Positions 26,193 through 35,217 of a stretch of DNA of 64,000 nucleotides are shown piece by piece. Origin of the DNA: JADKCL01 sp046329055 (GTDB lineage Bacteria > Bacteroidota > Bacteroidia > J057 > JADKCL01); NCBI GenBank assembly GCA_046329055.1, contig JAXLVK010000015.1, forward strand, positions 1-64,000, in the 5' to 3' direction. A program made the translations under genes and the position numbers. Position 1 is the stretch's first letter. Each line of letters opens with the position of its first letter. The notes under the pieces are model-generated. The model saw only the letters and a list, made by a program, of their open reading frames with translations. It was not told where the DNA came from and did not search any database.

Positions 26193-28913
26193 TCATTTCC
26201 GCCGTATGGTCACCCCGCCATTCTGCAAGTCCCTTCCCTGCGAGTCCTGCAAGACCCACCAATATACCCCATCTGGCAACCGCCCTCCGTCAAACTGCTG
26301 GTGCAGTCCGATCATCTCATAGACCTTGCCGCCGGATGGATTGAAGAGGTAGATCCGATAATCCGCCGGATCAGCGTCCGCAGTGCATGTGACCATCCAA
26401 GTGTCGTTCTTGCCATCGCCATTCGGCGTGAACACCTCTGGCACAAAGATGGGCGACTCCCCTGCTATGACGGTGTCCAGCGACACGGAGGCAACCGCAG
26501 AGCAAGCAGGGCCCATGCCGAGGAACCATGCCCGCACGACCTGCAAGTCCTGTGGCCGACGGGGATGCAGCGTGGCCCGGTACTCGCTGGGCCAGCCTGT
26601 GGGCCGCAGGAGCGTGGCAAGGACCGGATCACCCCCCACGAGTTGCACCTGCACCTGCATGGAGTCCACCTGATCCTGAGTGTCCAGCTCATAGACCGCC
26701 TCCACAGTCCCATTTGCCCCAGCCACCAGCGAAACCGTCCGCACGGAAAGCACAGGCCGCGCCAGCCACTCCAGCGGCGCAACCAAGGTATCGTAGCAGC
26801 CCGCAGCATTCCCCAGCACCGCCGCCACGGTATCCCGCCCCACAGCATGGTCCAGCACCACAATCGCCTCCACATCATCGTAGGCAGGCCGATGCACCCC
26901 GCCCTCCATCCACTGAACCGAGGTCACGCCCCCAGCATCCACCGTGAGCGTTGCCACCTCCCCCTCGCAGAGCATGGTGTCAGGCTGCACATCCAGCAAC
27001 GCCCCCACAGGCCTGGGCAAAATCGTGATCTGAAATGTCCCAGTCTCCGGGCAGGGCCCCGCTGTGGTGTAACGGATGAAGTAAGGCCCACCCGAATTGC
27101 TCCGCGAGGCATCGATCAACCCAGTTGTATTGTCGAGAAAGGTGACATTCATCGTCAGCTCCCCAAAAGTCCCTCCCGGCATGACGATGGAATCCGGCAA
27201 GGGATTCACCGCGCCCTCGCAATAAGCCGATTGCGGATAACTGAAGCTGGGATCATCCGGCAACTCGATCCAAACCGAATCCTGCACATCCCGCGCACAG
27301 CGGTTCTCGATGTCATACGTCACCAAATAAGGCCCACCCGGCTGCATCACACTCAGGTCCAGTTGTCCGATATCCGTGTTCGCAAACACGATCCCACCGC
27401 CGGCGATGAACCGCCCCACGGTGTCCCCGGAAACCAGCGGCACAGGGTCGAGGCCGCTCGGACAGAACCGAAATGGATGGTAGGAAATCATGGAAGCAGT
27501 ATCCGTAGCCCCAATCACCACCGTCTGCGTGAAGCTGCTCTGGCAGCTCCCCGTATGGGCGTAGGTGATATTGTACGTCCCCGCCCCCGTTTGATCCAAA
27601 TCGATGGCCCCCGTGCTGGGGTTCACCACACAACCCGAATCCGCCGAGAATGTGCCTCCCGGCGTCCCAGTAATCAAAGGCAGCGGTACAGTATCCCCTG
27701 TACAAAAAGAGCTCCCAGCATAAGAAAACGCAGCCGAAGCGGCAGCGTAAATGTCCACCGCCACATCCAGCGAGTCCGCGCATGCACCCGGTGTGCGGTA
27801 GCGCACCACGTGCATCCCCGGCCCGGAGGCAGCGAGGCGCAGCCTCCCATCAGGGTCCACCACCGTCCCCGGCGTCACCGCCAGGAACGTCCCGCCGCCC
27901 CCGTCCCGGTCACCAACGGCCATGGATCAGGATCACCCAAGCAATAAACCCCGCTAGGCGGATAGCTGAAAGCAGGGCTTTCCTGCGGCTCGATCATAAT
28001 ATCTATCCGCGTACTGTCCCAGCACGGATCAGCGGGCACATACCAGAGCTGATGCAATCCCAGCGGCGACAGCGCCGGGTCGATCATCCCCAACTGTGAG
28101 CTGAGGACATGCAACCCGGTCGGAGACGAAGGCTTCAGATGGTTGCAACAGCGCAGTATAAGCAAGCACAATCCCGCCCCCTGGCACAGCGTGAGCGCGG
28201 TAGCCCCGTTTGTAACAGCCACGGCCTGCTGCCGGCATTGATGGAAACTATGAAGTATGTGGCCATCGCGCATCGCCCAATGCGCCGTGACAGACTTGAA
28301 AGAGTTCGCGGCCCCTCGCCCCCGGATGCAGGGGGATTTCGCCGTTGGCGGGATTCACATAAAAACCCGGAGCACCACTCGTGCAGCAGTACAGGCCCGA
28401 GGTGTTGCTGGGCCACAGCGTCACCGAGGGCCGGGGGGCCGTGTCCCCCACACAGAACGAGGCCGCGCCGTAGGTCACGAGGGCACTGTCTCCCGTCAGG
28501 CAGACGGTGTCCTCCACGGGATAGGTATGGTAACCCACCCCGTCCCAGGTTCGCTTGATCAGCCGTAGCCGGACGCAGGTGTCTTGGGCAAAATGTTGCG
28601 GCACCCGGATCGTGATCCGGTCATCGTTGCCATTGCCGCTGATGTTGCTCGACAGGATCGGGCAGCCGAAGAACCCAATCACCGCCCAAAGTGTGTCGAA
28701 CGACTCCCCACCTGTGGCACGATGGAAGTCGGCACCGTGTACCGTCAACACCTGGTGCTTACAAAAGGTGGTGTCTCCACCCGTCTGCCATATTGCGGGG
28801 AGGCTCGTGTTGTCGTAGTCCGTAATGACGGGCATGGGGCTGTTCTGGGCATCCAAACCCGCCCATATCCCCATTAGCAAAAGCAATAGCGTCCCATTGA
28901 GATTTTGTCCCAT
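26193..28913 (-). pseudogene. T9SS type-B (gliding-motility-associated C-terminal domain) surface protein, two frameshifts
   Basis: From the ATG at 28913 a signal peptide (MGQNLNGTLLLLLMGIWAG) leads into a Cys-containing extracellular domain. Near 28260 the frame changes, a middle section (PSSPTGLHVLSSQLGMIDPA, then ESPAFSYPPSGVYCLGD) reads in another frame, and near 27895 the original frame returns. It then continues as repeated ~80-residue domains with the pattern FxYxxxxFCxGDTxPLPLITGTPGG. The C-terminus is the type-B sorting domain (VPEVFTPNGDGKNDTW, then a DGVYWWVLQDSQG block, ending GGVTIRRK). Full-length would be ~900 residues, exported by T9SS and fixed on the surface. The two shifts make it broken as written. 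Confidence 0.8.
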
Positions 28914-28964
28914 ATACTTCCAGATTGATTTCTATGCACTTTGATAACACAAGCCTTCCCTCAC

Positions 28965-29165
28965 GTCATCCTTCGGGGGCAAGGCCCCCATGTCATCCTG
29001 AGGCCGCGCAGCGGCCGAAGGATCTAGCAGGGGACATTGGCCAATATTGCGATTCAGCGTTGTGGCTACCACACCAGCTAGATCCTTCGCTACGCTCAGG
29101 ATGACGTGACGCAAAAAGCCCCCTCAGGATGACGTGCAATCCTTCGCTGCGCTCAGGATGACGCT
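28965..29165. repeat. 'GTCATCCTGAG...GAAGGATCTAGC' inverted repeats
   Basis: Three copies of a repeat common in Bacteroidota (minus-strand translation HVILSVAKDL). Copy A at 28992-29028 and copy B at 29077-29105 are inverted, with ~48 bases between them, and could pair as a long stem; copy C at 29138-29163 is a direct repeat of B. They fill the gap between the adhesin start and the next gene. Confidence 0.85.
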
Positions 29166-29175
29166 AACCACCCCC

Positions 29176-29607
29176 TCAGCCCCGGCGCAGCACAGGCACC
29201 GCCTCGCGCCGCAAGTCCCTCATCTCCTCCACCAGCATCCAATAATCCCCAGCCCAAGAAAAGTCCCCACTCAGCGGCCCATCCAGCATGTTCGAAGCCA
29301 ATGCCTCCCCCACATCCGCAAGCGTCCGAATCTCGCAACCGCAGTGCATGAGCCGCAGGTATCCCCGTAAATCATAAATGCCACCCTTTGCTACATCACA
29401 GAGGCAGCAGGTCACCTCCCCGTCCCCGTGCAACTGCAGCTTGACCCAGCAGCGCGCAATCGCAAGCGTCGCAATGTCCTCCGGCCCTCCGCTCACCAGC
29501 CGTAGCCCCCGCGCCACCATCACTCCGCCCAGCACTTCGCTGACTTGGGCATGAAATAGCCTCTCCGCAGGGGCCACGGCCCCCGGTTTCACTTTCACTT
29601 CTATCAT
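29176..29607 (-). CDS. hypothetical protein, 143 aa
   Basis: Soluble protein of unknown family. The ATG at 29607 (MIEVKVKPGAVAPAERLF) is preferred over one 12 codons upstream that gives an unlikely N-terminus. Cys residues cluster in the middle (ARCWVKL, TCCLCDV, HCGCEI), which might bind metal. It lies downstream of the 186-aa gene on the same strand, in the row following the second effector-like gene. Confidence 0.5.
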   Translation of the reverse strand: MIEVKVKPGAVAPAERLFHAQVSEVLGGVMVARGLRLVSGGPEDIATLAIARCWVKLQLHGDGEVTCCLCDVAKGGIYDLRGYLRLMHCGCEIRTLADVGEALASNMLDGPLSGDFSWAGDYWMLVEEMRDLRREAVPVLRRG

Positions 29608-29701
29608 GTTCAATCTTGGTTGTGTCACACTGCCACAGCCCACCCACGGCCCGCAATCCCGCTAAGCCATCCCGCCCACGCTGTGACTGGTGACAGGTGT
29701 C

Positions 29702-30262
29702 TTATTCGGGTTGCTTACTGGATTCCGCCTCGGCAAGTAGTCGCTTCACATCGTCCATCCAGCTCAGGTCATATTCCGCTTGCTTCCGCCGAATGATAGG
29801 TTTTTCAGGGTGTTCATCAAGCGGTGGATCAAGTAGAATGTAGTACAGTCGATCATACTCGGCATTGAATTCCTCCAGCATGGGAATCCAAGACTGATCC
29901 CCTTTTAGGACACAGTCCATGACCCCAGAGGCCAACACGTCTCGGATGAGCCCTAGCTCTTGCTTTACGCGATCTTCCCCAATTACTGTGTCAGAAACAT
30001 GGAGTGGGTATTTCCTCGCGCCATCAGGTACCATGGCCATCAAAAAGTCCAATACGCCATACTTCTTCTCGGGCGCACTTGCCAGTGCAAAATTGATGGT
30101 TACAGAGGTCTCCACCTCGTTCAGGTACAAAATGCAGTGGGCATTGCTCAGGGTTGTAATGCCGCCATAGGCCGATCCATATACCAGCTCATGTTTGGCG
30201 ACCACCTCCGCAAGAATGTCAGCATACGGCTCTATCCCGTAATGAATGCTTCCTGGATGCAT
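29702..30262 (-). CDS. hypothetical protein, 186 aa; candidate immunity partner
   Basis: Soluble acidic protein without signal peptide; N-terminal MHPGSIHYGIEPYADILAE, C-terminal charged helix (WMDDVKRLLAEAESSK). No family recognised. It begins 53 bases after the stop of the effector-like gene 30316-31455 on the same strand, the usual place for an immunity gene in polymorphic toxin loci. That role is inferred only from position and size. Confidence 0.55.
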   Translation of the reverse strand: MHPGSIHYGIEPYADILAEVVAKHELVYGSAYGGITTLSNAHCILYLNEVETSVTINFALASAPEKKYGVLDFLMAMVPDGARKYPLHVSDTVIGEDRVKQELGLIRDVLASGVMDCVLKGDQSWIPMLEEFNAEYDRLYYILLDPPLDEHPEKPIIRRKQAEYDLSWMDDVKRLLAEAESSKQPE

Positions 30263-30315
30263 ATTCGATCAATGTTGAGTTCTTCACCAATGTACATACA
30301 AATCTACTGAGGCGA

Positions 30316-31455
30316 CTATTGCGGTTTGGCTTCCTTGGGACTGCCTCCAAAGAAGTTGCGCTGAACCTCGCCAGTTGCCTTATCGCGCTGCGGACTCAGA
30401 TCGGGACGTTCAGCACCATACCGGAAACGGTGGTAGGCATCCTCATCCCTATCGCTCAGTTTGTTTTCGACCACATGTGCCTTCAAATCCTCCCAAAAAG
30501 CAGGGAAAAGCAACATCTGCGACTCTGAGTATGGTTTTGCGATTCCACTACCATTCTCTGGCGCAAATCCCTTGTGAAGCAGGACTCCAAGCTCGTCACC
30601 AGTGACCGTAGTGCTCTTGTCTTTAGCCTCTGGATTCTTGTAAGCAGTGCTAGCCAGCCAGGGATCACTCACAAACCGAATGATGTCCCCTCGATCCACG
30701 GCAGCTTGCAGCCAAGCATTGTTCTTGGCCCAGGTCCAGTCGGCGATGTCAAGCACATTGGCCCCACCCTGATTTTCTCCAACCTTGACATCCTGCTGAA
30801 AGCGGAAATAATTGGTGCCAATGTGCATGTTCATGGCTCCCCGGAACCCGTCGGGGTGCTTGGCAGCGTCCACAGCGCGACCGAGTACCGTGGTCGTCTT
30901 CCTGGGGTTCAGGATCACCGTCTTCCCATAGTCGTCGTAGGGAATGATGGCCCGGATGCCGATGCGGTCGCCTTCCTGTGCAAGCTCCAGGAATCCCCCC
31001 ATCTTCTTGCCGTCCGCATTCGTATAGCTGAACCCCTCCAAGACTGCTAGGGAGACTGCATCCGGGCTGGTTAGCCACTTTCCTTTCTCGTAGAAGTCCT
31101 CCAAAATCATCGCCATTTGCGACACAAGCCCAAGGCGTTTCACGGCTGGCCATAGCTGATCCCACTCCTCAGCGGCGAACCGTGTGCTTGCGGATAGGAT
31201 TTGGGCTGCAAGCGGGTAGGGCATTTCTTCGATCTCCTCCTCGCTAAGTCCGAGCCGCTGCAAGTAGGCACGCTGTTGGGGGCTAAGTCTGTCACACTCC
31301 TCCTCGTCCTCGGGTGGGTTGACGGGGCTTGCCGTCAGCGCAAAGGGCGGTGGCATGGCCGAGTTGGTCATGGTTGCCTCCTGCTCCGAGAAGTCATTGT
31401 GGACGCCGGAGGTGGACTTGGACTCGACTTTGGTTCTGGTATGTTCCTCGCTCAT
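30316..31455 (-). CDS. polymorphic-toxin-like protein with PPFALTASP leader motif
   Basis: The ATG at 31455 (MSEEHTRTKVESKST) starts a 379-residue protein; the frame is open upstream, but that sequence is not protein-like. Residues 1-50 are polar and disordered and contain PPPFALTASPVNP (35-47). This resembles the short motif preceding DUF4157 or toxin domains in Bacteroidota proteins linked to extracellular contractile injection systems. After an acidic stretch come helices (RLSPQQRAYLQRLGLSEEEI). The C-terminal domain from about residue 130 (GKTVILNPRKTTTVLGRAVD, GAMNMHIGTNYF, ADWTWAKNNAWLQAAVDRG) has the style of catalytic toxin domains but is not identifiable to me. No injection-system structural gene is in this window. 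Toxin function is inference. Confidence 0.6.
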   Translation of the reverse strand: MSEEHTRTKVESKSTSGVHNDFSEQEATMTNSAMPPPFALTASPVNPPEDEEECDRLSPQQRAYLQRLGLSEEEIEEMPYPLAAQILSASTRFAAEEWDQLWPAVKRLGLVSQMAMILEDFYEKGKWLTSPDAVSLAVLEGFSYTNADGKKMGGFLELAQEGDRIGIRAIIPYDDYGKTVILNPRKTTTVLGRAVDAAKHPDGFRGAMNMHIGTNYFRFQQDVKVGENQGGANVLDIADWTWAKNNAWLQAAVDRGDIIRFVSDPWLASTAYKNPEAKDKSTTVTGDELGVLLHKGFAPENGSGIAKPYSESQMLLFPAFWEDLKAHVVENKLSDRDEDAYHRFRYGAERPDLSPQRDKATGEVQRNFFGGSPKEAKPQ

Positions 31456-31888
31456 GGTGTCTTGGATTTGGAGGTGGAGACCGAATGCTTCACTGGCAGC
31501 GTGGATTGGTCGGTGACAGGGCGACCGTGAGAGGTGGCCATGCCGAATGATGCTAGGTCGGCGACCTGGGCTTCCTTTGGCGGTTTGATGGCAGGGCCAT
31601 TCATCTTGGGTGCGTCTTCTTTCATAGCCTTCGAGTATTGTGATCAAAGCAGATTGCGAATCGAGCAGCCGGGCCGGGGCCCGCCCGATAGGAGCGGGCG
31701 GTTCCCGAGCCAGCAGGTCCCCGTAGCCGGATATCCGTGGTAGCGCACGGATGGGGAAGAAAGAACGCATGGTAATAGTGTATGCTGCACACGCATGGAT
31801 GCGCTGTTCCAGTCCCAGAGGGTGGTCATCCAGCACATGCAGCCTACTCCGGCGGGGGCTATGTGGTGTTGCTGATAAGGGGGAGGTT

Positions 31889-31958
31889 GCCGACCGGGGC
31901 CGACACATTGGTGGCTGAGGTGTCTCGAAGCCAGCAATGTGTCCGGCCCCAAGTCGGC
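31889..31958. repeat. 70-bp imperfect palindrome
   Basis: GCCGACC-GGGGCC-GACACATTG (from 31889) pairs with CAATGTGTC-CGGCCCC-AAGTCGGC (to 31958), and the centre itself pairs (TGGCT/AGCCA). Only two small bulges interrupt the stem. Confidence 0.8.
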
Positions 31959-32571
31959 ACTCGTTCAACAATAAAGCGAATAGCTAAATGGCCCCGCGAC
32001 AGCCGGGGCAGTGGGAAAAAGCACTGGATCGGATACCAGGTCACTCAAAAAGCCGCAAGGTGACGGAGCAGCAGACGGGGCCATGGCTCCAAGTGGTCGG
32101 GATCACATGCCCTTATGCACTCCGCCCCTGCAAAACACAATCAGGTAGTGAAAAACAGTCGCATTGGAAGGAGTCGTGGTCGCAGCGGGGTGTGACGATG
32201 GAAAGTGCGGCGGCGGGCAACCCAATATTCGATCAATCAACAGAAACACCATCGCCCCAATCAACCCAAGGGCGAGGAAAGTTGCTCGCTGCCACGCCGC
32301 CGACTTTCACGGATCAAATCACCCTGGCAAAACCATCCCGGAAGGAGCTCGTGCCCTACAAAAGGCATCGGGCACGGCTCATAGAAAAATAGCTAAATAA
32401 TTCTTGTGGACAATACAGCCAAGGCAGGTCGGATACTCGCCTCTCGCAGCTCGCAACTCGCCCCACCCTTGTCATTTCTCCCAAATCAGCATAGATTTAC
32501 GTCAAAGATCGCGCTTTCTCTGTGGTCGCGTCCTCGAAAACAGAACCACATTGAAAGATCTCTTGAAAAGG

Positions 32572-32612
32572 CCCGGTACGACCTCAACAGCGTACCGGGT
32601 TATCTTTTCTTG
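32572..32612 (+). terminator. rho-independent terminator without an upstream gene
   Basis: CCCGGTACG at 32572-32580 pairs with CGTACCGGG at 32591-32599, followed by the T-rich TTATCTTTTCTT. No coding gene ends just upstream on this strand, so it may terminate an unannotated small RNA transcribed from about 32400. Confidence 0.75.
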
Positions 32613-32906
32613 GGGCACTTGGGTCGCGGTAAATGTTAACTGTCTTCATCTCCACCAACCTGCTTCCCGGTGCCTTTTTTGTTTTCAAACAACGTCCTTC
32701 CCCTCCATCGTTTCATCTTGATGCCAAATAAGGGAGTATAGAAATTCCGAACTCGCGGAATGAGGGTGATCATTGCTGTTTTCGCTTCATCGCCCTAAAC
32801 AGCTGGTGAGACCTCGAGGCAAAGACCTGCCAAACATTGCAGGGGAAAAATAATCGTGCCATATTGGATTCAGGTTTGCTTCACGAAGCAGGAATCAGTC
32901 AGGTCG

Positions 32907-34406
32907 ATGTCCCGTATGCTATCCAGAGGTAAGAGGCCGCCAACCACGCGCCTGAACGACACTGTGAATCAGTTGCCGGACGGGGAATATGAAGATGTGG
33001 TAGGCCTGTTGGGATCGGGTGGCAAGTTGCCGAAATGGCTCGAACTGATTGTCTGGCAACGGGGGAAGCAACCCTATCCCGCAGCAGAAGAGAAGGTGCA
33101 TTTTGAGGGCTACGACCTCAATTCACTTCGGGTTGTGGCGTCGAAAAAATTGGAGAGTGCTATTGCAGTCCTAAGGTCGGGGCTGCCCGCTGAAATCGAA
33201 GCCCTAGCTGAAAACTTGGACGGACTGCCCCGCCGCGAACTGTTACTGGCCCTGGATTTCATCAAAGGAGCCAAGACCCATGCCATCAAGAGGTGCTACC
33301 TAGAGCGGCTGGTGAAGCTGATCGACTTGGAGTCTGCTATCGTTGCAGGTGCTTATTCAGGGATTAAGCGTACGGCCGCTCTTGGCACCTGCGCTACCGA
33401 AATGGAGCAGGCTCGAGCCAACCTTTTGCTTGTCCAGCAAATCAACTACTACCGGACCGAGTTCTTGGACAAGGTCATCGCCACCCGAAACAAAACTGGC
33501 GCGCTGGAACTTGAGCGCATCAAGGATTACCTTCTCTCGGATTTTGCAAAGCTTGATGTCTCAGCCTATCCAGCGCTGCTGCGGAGTGAGAAGTTGCTGT
33601 TGGATGAGGTTTTCCATGCCTTGAACGGTGACAGGAAGTCGGCCTGCAGGATAGCTGAGTCTGTTTGGGAATCCGATCAGCAGTCCCACTTTCTCAGTCC
33701 CCTGAGCCGTGCCAAGCTCATGGTGCGGCTAAACGATAACTATGCCGCACTGGGTTACAGGGCCAAAGGGGAGAAGTTAGTGGCACAATTTGCTGCCTTT
33801 GACCCAGAATTGCCACAAAACAGGGCAATCTACTTGGTTCGGTTTTTGATCGCCTCGCTGGAATGGAGATCAGAGGGTGCAAGCAAAATGCCTTTGGATT
33901 CAGTAGTGGAGCTATTTCAGCGAAACGAGGACTTTTTTCTGGGGTTGCCAGTCAGCGGCAATCGTTCTCTGATCCTGATTGCCATGATGGCCATTTACCT
34001 TGGGCAGCAAGACATAGAAAAGGCAAAGATGTTATTCAACAACTTGTACCGAGAAAAGGATCAGAAGCCATCTTTGCGATACCGCATTTCAGGCCTGCTT
34101 TGCCACCTGATGATTTTGTTTGACTCACATGAGGTCGCTGAACTAAAGCACCATGCCAAAAATTACCGTGAACTGATGATGGAAAAAGGTGACTTCTCTA
34201 TCCCTGCGATACGCTTTTTGAGCTTTCTTCAAATCAATGCTAGAAGGTATGCGACTTCCAGGCCATCACTGAAGGTATCAAAAGCCTACCAAGCCGACCT
34301 TGAGGCTATAATCATAAGTCTGCAGCGCTATCAATTGGACGATGGGGTAGCAGAGAGGTTGCTATACGAGCCATTCATCAACTGGCTAAATGCCAAATTG
34401 AGCTAA
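32907..34406 (+). CDS. hypothetical alpha-helical (TPR-like) protein, ~500 aa
   Basis: A long soluble protein made almost entirely of helices; stretches such as YLVRFLIASLEW and IYLGQQDIEKAKMLFNNLYRE resemble degenerate TPR or HEAT hairpins. ATG 32907 (MSRMLSRGKRPPTTRL) is chosen over 32856, whose extra residues are hydrophobic and atypical. No enzymatic motif is seen. Proteins of this size and style are frequent as unknown repeats in Bacteroidota and are likely scaffolds. The stop overlaps the convergent small secreted gene by a few bases. Confidence 0.7.
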   Translation: MSRMLSRGKRPPTTRLNDTVNQLPDGEYEDVVGLLGSGGKLPKWLELIVWQRGKQPYPAAEEKVHFEGYDLNSLRVVASKKLESAIAVLRSGLPAEIEALAENLDGLPRRELLLALDFIKGAKTHAIKRCYLERLVKLIDLESAIVAGAYSGIKRTAALGTCATEMEQARANLLLVQQINYYRTEFLDKVIATRNKTGALELERIKDYLLSDFAKLDVSAYPALLRSEKLLLDEVFHALNGDRKSACRIAESVWESDQQSHFLSPLSRAKLMVRLNDNYAALGYRAKGEKLVAQFAAFDPELPQNRAIYLVRFLIASLEWRSEGASKMPLDSVVELFQRNEDFFLGLPVSGNRSLILIAMMAIYLGQQDIEKAKMLFNNLYREKDQKPSLRYRISGLLCHLMILFDSHEVAELKHHAKNYRELMMEKGDFSIPAIRFLSFLQINARRYATSRPSLKVSKAYQADLEAIIISLQRYQLDDGVAERLLYEPFINWLNAKLS

Positions 34407-34789
34407 ACATTGTCCAAAATGACGTCAATATTCCCCCCGCCATATCTCACTCTAAAAACCAGCATGGGCGGAGCCACCGACACATAAGTCACTGTAAGCT
34501 GCCCCTGCGCATACTTGGCAACCATCTGCCCATAATTCAAGCCGAAGTTCTGCTGCCCCCATTCGCGGGCCTTGTATATCGCCGCCAAGGCCACCACGTG
34601 CGGAACCTGTCCTCCATTTTCGAGGTAGGTCACTAGTGCATTGAACCCACCACCATTGCCCCATGCCCAGCCGTTGCCACTGTTGTTTCCGCTGCCTTGT
34701 CCGTATGCATTGCCGTTCCCGTTTCCTTGAGCTTGAACCGCCGTGAAGGCGAGCATGAGGAATGAAAACAGTAAGAGTATCTTTTTCAT
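34403..34789 (-). CDS. small secreted Gly/Asn-rich protein, 128 aa
   Basis: The ATG at 34789 begins a signal peptide (MKKILLLFSFLMLAFTAVQAQ). The mature part has a low-complexity GNGNGNAYGQGSGNNSGNG tract, then a compact ~85-residue domain. An upstream ATG at 34855 is not leader-like. It probably acts outside the cell; no family is recognised. Convergent with the helical-repeat gene, 3' ends overlapping. Confidence 0.65.
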   Translation of the reverse strand: MKKILLLFSFLMLAFTAVQAQGNGNGNAYGQGSGNNSGNGWAWGNGGGFNALVTYLENGGQVPHVVALAAIYKAREWGQQNFGLNYGQMVAKYAQGQLTVTYVSVAPPMLVFRVRYGGGNIDVILDNV

Positions 34790-35217
34790 AGACGCTATAC
34801 CTATTGGTTGGAATAAAGATGAAGACAGAGCCAAGATAGCCATTTGAGGGTGCAATTCCCAAATGAGAGGCCAATCTGATTGGCGGGAAGCTACCGAGCC
34901 GGTTCGGAATCTTACTTGGGTAACCTAAAAAGATTGGTGTGTCGAGCCCGAGGATGCAAGGGAGGTGAAACACATTATAGGTTTCTCCGGGCCGCAGCCG
35001 CTGAGGTTCAAACGCGATCAAATGCAGGGTGGAGTTGCGAAGATGTAGGAAATAATTTCGAAGGAGGCGGGAGTGGTCCTGATGCACGGACGAAAAAATA
35101 GCCGCATTGACACGAGATGTCACAGAGCTTCGTTACTTTCATGCTGGAGACCACGATGCGGTACATCAAGATGACTGGAAGTGGCTCCTAGGCAGAGAAT
35201 CAAATTCAATCACAGAT
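34790..35217. other. intergenic region between divergent genes
   Basis: About 430 bases separating a leftward small secreted gene and a rightward surface-protein gene. It should contain both promoters. I see no RNA gene, riboswitch or strong repeat in it. Confidence 0.45.

Larger units (their letters stand above)
31456..32906. other. 1.45-kb non-coding region with three stem-loops
   Basis: Open frames here are short or lack protein-like composition. Structural elements are visible: CCGCCCG/CGGGCGG at 31681-31701, a 70-base nearly continuous hairpin at 31889-31958, GAGCTCGTGCCC/GGGCACGGCTC at 32345-32380, and a terminator at 32572-32612. The region may include the promoter of the toxin-like gene and one or more small RNAs, but none matches a family I know. 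Confidence 0.5.

Noticed and set aside
25602..26344. Several overlapping plus-strand open frames with GILTWS/GHPHVE repeats
   Set aside because: They are translations of the 22-bp minisatellite in all three frames; the period is not a multiple of three.
26301..27947. Long 548-residue open frame on the plus strand
   Set aside because: It lies antisense to the T9SS adhesin, is Arg/His/Pro-rich with no domain, and results from the GC-rich codon bias of the opposite strand.
31456..31971. N-terminal extension of the toxin-like gene up to 31971
   Set aside because: The added 172 residues are Pro/Arg/His-rich without protein character; ATG 31455 gives a coherent start.
32220..32300. Possible RNase P RNA because of ACAGAAA and GAGGAAAGT strings
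   Set aside because: The two strings occur in the wrong order and the rest of the conserved core is absent.
34880..35101. Riboswitch upstream of the tail-fibre gene
   Set aside because: No conserved riboswitch core could be matched.
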